From contig JAUIJO010000111.1 of NCBI GenBank assembly GCA_030431185.1, positions 1 through 9,930 of the forward strand: a stretch of 9,930 nucleotides of DNA, given 5' to 3'. Of the stretch, positions 7,890 through 9,930 are shown in pieces. A model generated the notes under the pieces. That model was given only the letters and a program-made list of their open reading frames with translations, did no database searches and had not been told where the DNA came from. Made by a program: the position numbers and the translations under genes. The stretch is from Gammaproteobacteria bacterium (GTDB lineage Bacteria; Pseudomonadota; Gammaproteobacteria; Xanthomonadales; Xanthomonadaceae). Numbering within the stretch: the stretch's first letter is position 1; every line of letters starts with the position of its first letter.

Positions 7890-8228
7890 TCAAAGCGCGT
7901 CATCGTCGAGCTCCCCCGTGCGGATGCGGATCGTGGCCTCGAGGTGGCTGACGAAGACCTTGCCGTCGCCGACCTTGCCGGTGCGCGCACCGGCCTGGAT
8001 CGCCTCCAGCGCGGCGTCGAGCATGGCGTCGGGGACGGCGCACTCGACCTTGAGCTTGGGCAGGAAGTCGACGACGTACTCGGCGCCGCGGTAGAGCTCG
8101 GTGTGGCCCTTCTGGCGACCGAACCCCTTGACCTCGGTGACGGTGATCCCGGACACGCCGACCTCGGTGAGCGCTTCCCTCACCTCGTCGAGCTTGAATG
8201 GCCGGATGATGGCGGTGATCAGTTTCAT
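7890..8228 (-). CDS. glnK: P-II family nitrogen regulatory protein (GlnK/GlnB)
   Basis: This trimeric signal protein senses ATP/ADP, 2-oxoglutarate and, through uridylylation, glutamine, and controls AmtB, NtrB and adenylyltransferase. The 112 residues are full length. They open with MKLITAIIRPFKLDEVREAL, include the nucleotide-binding VKGFGRQKGHTELYRGAEYVVDF region with Gln39 and the T-loop tyrosine Tyr51 (uridylylation site in GlnB/GlnK), and the B/C loop TGKVGDGKVFV. The C-terminus has IRIRTGE. The ATG at 8228 has GGAG (8236-8239) seven bases upstream. It follows the porin gene by 42 bp and precedes amtB by 22 bp, so GlnK is the better name than GlnB by context, although sequence alone does not separate the two. 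No internal terminator was seen. Confidence 0.97.
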   Translation of the reverse strand: MKLITAIIRPFKLDEVREALTEVGVSGITVTEVKGFGRQKGHTELYRGAEYVVDFLPKLKVECAVPDAMLDAALEAIQAGARTGKVGDGKVFVSHLEATIRIRTGELDDDAL

Positions 8229-8270
8229 GCACGTGCTCCGTGGCGTTTTACGAACTATTGGAACTGCGGA

Positions 8271-9011
8271 TCAGAAGGACTTGGTGACGGCGAAGGTCCA
8301 GGTGGCATCGGGGCCGATCAGGTCGTTGTCGTTGTAGGCGACGGCGATGTCGAAGCCGCTGTCGAAGCTCTTGCCGGCGCCGACCTTCCAGTAGGCGTAG
8401 TCGCCACCATCGACGTTCTCCACCCATTGCTTGCCCACGGCGGCGTCGAGCGACCAGCCCGGCGCGACCTCCCAGCTGGCGCCCAGGTCGAACGCGCTGC
8501 TGCCGTCGGAATCGGGGATGCCGAACAGGTCGGTGACCGCGTAGGAATACTTCGCGGACAGGAACGACCAGCCCACGCCGAAGTAGAGCTCGGTGGTGTC
8601 GGCGCTGTTGAAGCCGGACGGATAATCGCCGGGATACCAGTAATAGATCGCGCCGACGTCGTAGCCGACGCCACTGTCGCCGAAGTCCCCCCGGTAGCCG
8701 AGGTAGCCGTCGAGTTCGACCTGGCTGGAGATGTCCGGATCGGAATCCGACAACCAGCTGATGCTGCTGCCCCATGCGCCGGCATAGAAGCCGCTGTCGG
8801 CGGCATATTCGATGCCCCCTTGCAGCGCCGGCTCTTCGTTGGTCTGTGTGATGCCGCGGAACAGGTAGTCACTGGTCAGCGTGATCGACCCGGAGACCTC
8901 CCCGGCCTCCGCGCGTGCCATCCCCATGGCCGCGTACAGCGCCAGCAGCAGTGCCGCCGGCATTCCCCTGGATGCGAACTTGCTTGCGAACTTCCTGGTG
9001 TGAGACGTCAT
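8271..9011 (-). CDS. TorF family putative porin (Gcw_chp domain)
   Basis: A predicted outer-membrane beta-barrel protein of 246 residues. It has an N-terminal signal peptide (basic start, hydrophobic AALLLALYAAMGMA, cut near ARAEA at residue 36). The mature protein opens with GEVSGSITLTSDYLFRGITQ, the hallmark start of the Gcw_chp/TIGR02001 family, followed by alternating aromatic/polar strands (YAGAWGSSISWL, VELDGYLGYRGDF, ELYFGVGWSFLSAKYSYAV, DLGASWEVAPGWSLDAAVGK). It ends in a terminal aromatic, ...FAVTKSF, as expected for a BAM-assembled barrel. The start at 9011 is supported by GAGGAG (9020-9025). It heads a tight unit with glnK and amtB, which suggests nitrogen-related expression and possibly outer-membrane passage of a nitrogen source. 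The substrate is not known from sequence. Confidence 0.9.
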   Translation of the reverse strand: MTSHTRKFASKFASRGMPAALLLALYAAMGMARAEAGEVSGSITLTSDYLFRGITQTNEEPALQGGIEYAADSGFYAGAWGSSISWLSDSDPDISSQVELDGYLGYRGDFGDSGVGYDVGAIYYWYPGDYPSGFNSADTTELYFGVGWSFLSAKYSYAVTDLFGIPDSDGSSAFDLGASWEVAPGWSLDAAVGKQWVENVDGGDYAYWKVGAGKSFDSGFDIAVAYNDNDLIGPDATWTFAVTKSF

Positions 9012-9121
9012 GACGCAGGCTCCTCATAAGCGGTGGCCCCTCCCGTTGTCATTGGTCCGTGCTCTTGCGACGCCGGCGATCTGCGCGCCGTGCGCCTGTT
9101 TCCCGGGGCCGCAGTGGCCCG

Positions 9122-9140
9122 CGACGGGCCGGGCCCGTCG
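9122..9140. repeat. 19-bp palindrome in the glnA-porin intergenic region
   Basis: CGACGGGCC, a central G, and GGCCCGTCG form a perfect inverted repeat, about 110 bp upstream of the porin ATG. It could be a second hairpin behind glnA or an operator for the porin-glnK-amtB unit. The rest of this 258-bp gap (9012-9269) holds an unused AGGAGG (9149-9154) and the glnA terminator. I found no sigma-54 (GG-N10-GC) promoter or NtrC box in it. Confidence 0.45.
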
Positions 9141-9230
9141 TTCGCTGTCCTCCTGGCATTGCATGGCGGGTCGCCGCCGGTACCGAGGTCGTGGCCGGAT
9201 CACCGTCCGGTCCGCGCCTCCCTCAAAGCC

Positions 9231-9260
9231 GCACGGCCGCGTCTTTCGATGCGGCCGTGC
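9231..9260 (-). terminator. Intrinsic terminator of glnA
   Basis: GCACGGCCGC (9231-9240) and GCGGCCGTGC (9251-9260) form a 10-bp perfect stem around a ten-base loop, nine bases after the glnA stop. On the minus strand GGCTTTGAGG follows, a weak T stretch. It separates glnA from the porin-glnK-amtB unit, implying that the latter has its own promoter or depends on read-through. Confidence 0.75.
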
Positions 9261-9269
9261 AGGTGTCGA

Positions 9270-9930
9270 TCAGTTCGCGTAGTACAGCTGGTATTCCAGC
9301 GGGTGCGTCGCGGCGCGGAACTTGGTGACTTCCTGCATCTTCAACGCGATGTAGCCGTCGATGAAGTCGTCGGTGAACACGCCACCGGCCTTGAGGAACT
9401 CGCGATCCTTGTCCAGTGCCTCCAGCGCCTGGTCGAGGCTGTGGCACACGGTCGGGATGTTCTTCTCTTCCTCCGGCGGCAGGTCGTAGAGATCCTTGTC
9501 GCTCGGCTCGCCCGGGTCGATCTGGTTCTTGATGCCATCCAGGCCGGCCATCATCAGCGCCGCGAAGGTCAGGTAGCCCGACTGCATCGGATCCGGGAAG
9601 CGGAACTCGATGCGGCGCGCCTTCGGGTTGGACACGTACGGGATGCGGCAGCTGGCCGAACGGTTGCGGGCCGAGTAGGCCAGCATGACCGGCGCCTCGA
9701 AGCCCGGTACCAGGCGCTTGTAGCTGTTGGTGGTGGCGTTGGTGAAGGCGTTGATCGCGCGCGCGTGCTTGAACACGCCGCCGATGTACCACAGCGCCAT
9801 CTGGCTCAGGCCACCGTAGCCGTCGCCGCTGAACAGGTTGTTGCCGCCCTTGGCCAGCGACTGGTGGACGTGCATGCCGCTGCCGTTGTCGCCGACGATC
9901 GGCTTGGGCATGAAGGTCGCGGTCTTGCCG
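9270..9930 (-). CDS. glnA: Type I glutamine synthetase, C-terminal 219 residues (start outside window)
   Basis: Glutamine synthetase makes glutamine from glutamate, ammonia and ATP in the cytoplasm as a dodecamer. The visible part is roughly the last 47% of a ~469-residue enzyme and stays open to the right edge. It includes the glutamate/metal site FMPKPIVGDNGSGMHVHQS, the flap and arginines YKRLVPGFEAPVMLAYSARN and RSASCRIP, and the metal-binding RRIEFRFPDP. The adenylylation tyrosine lies in KDLYDLPPEE (Tyr codon 9486-9488), equivalent to Tyr397 of the enteric enzyme, so this is the GlnE-regulated GS I-beta type. The C-terminus is HPLEYQLYYAN. Nothing is disrupted. The promoter, and any NtrC sites controlling it, lie outside the window. 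Confidence 0.98.
   Translation of the reverse strand, partial: GKTATFMPKPIVGDNGSGMHVHQSLAKGGNNLFSGDGYGGLSQMALWYIGGVFKHARAINAFTNATTNSYKRLVPGFEAPVMLAYSARNRSASCRIPYVSNPKARRIEFRFPDPMQSGYLTFAALMMAGLDGIKNQIDPGEPSDKDLYDLPPEEEKNIPTVCHSLDQALEALDKDREFLKAGGVFTDDFIDGYIALKMQEVTKFRAATHPLEYQLYYAN

Noticed and set aside
7868..7990. Longer amtB starts at 7879, 7903 or 7990
   Set aside because: They lack a Shine-Dalgarno sequence, the latter two lie within glnK, and all would displace the signal peptide from the N-terminus.
8229..8236. GCACGTGC palindrome just before the glnK start
   Set aside because: An 8-bp palindrome is expected by chance in this base composition and it sits between the ribosome site and the ATG; no operator function can be argued.
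9012..9230. A sigma-54 promoter for the porin-glnK-amtB unit (weak GAGCAC...AATGA similarity near 9055)
   Set aside because: The -24 GG and -12 GC elements are both imperfect (no GG-N10-GC), and no NtrC half-sites lie nearby.

Overview
The window is a GC-rich (estimated by eye at about two thirds G+C) gammaproteobacterial chromosome segment, most likely from the Xanthomonadaceae/Lysobacteraceae. Support for this is the combination of an outer-membrane TorF-type (Gcw_chp) protein directly upstream of a P-II gene and amtB, a GT41 O-GlcNAc-transferase-like protein beside ntrBC, and very strong G/C preference at third codon positions. The taxonomic call is an inference from gene content, not from a marker gene.

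Layout, right to left (the direction most genes are read). The C-terminal half of glnA (9270-9930) ends in a strong hairpin (9231-9260). After a 258-bp gap comes a minus-strand unit: TorF-like porin (8271-9011), glnK (7890-8228) and amtB (6452-7867), with gaps of only 42 and 22 bp. A 12-bp perfect hairpin (6412-6442) separates amtB from the convergent GT41 glycosyltransferase gene (4594-6390, +). That gene diverges from ntrB across only 41 bp, and this gap carries a near-perfect NtrC-type operator (4552-4570) abutting the ntrB start codon. ntrB (3503-4552) and ntrC (2088-3506) overlap by ATGA. Beyond them lie a lipoprotein Cu/Zn superoxide dismutase gene (sodC, 1371-1964) and a GNAT acetyltransferase (868-1353), probably one transcript.

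The leftmost 770 bp are different in character. There is a small intergenic tandem repeat (790-826), a probable secreted cysteine-containing protein (130-768) whose coding signal appears to jump frame at a G5 run and then meets a stop, and the first 44 codons of an unidentified membrane protein running off the left edge.

How it works together (family knowledge plus inference): glutamine synthetase assimilates ammonium; AmtB imports it; GlnK, through its Tyr51 loop, gates AmtB and reports nitrogen status to NtrB; phosphorylated NtrC activates sigma-54 promoters. The porin at the head of the glnK-amtB unit may supply the outer-membrane step. The operator between ntrB and the glycosyltransferase suggests NtrC autoregulation, and possibly nitrogen control of the glycosyltransferase. 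No tRNA, rRNA, CRISPR, integrase or insertion sequence was seen.
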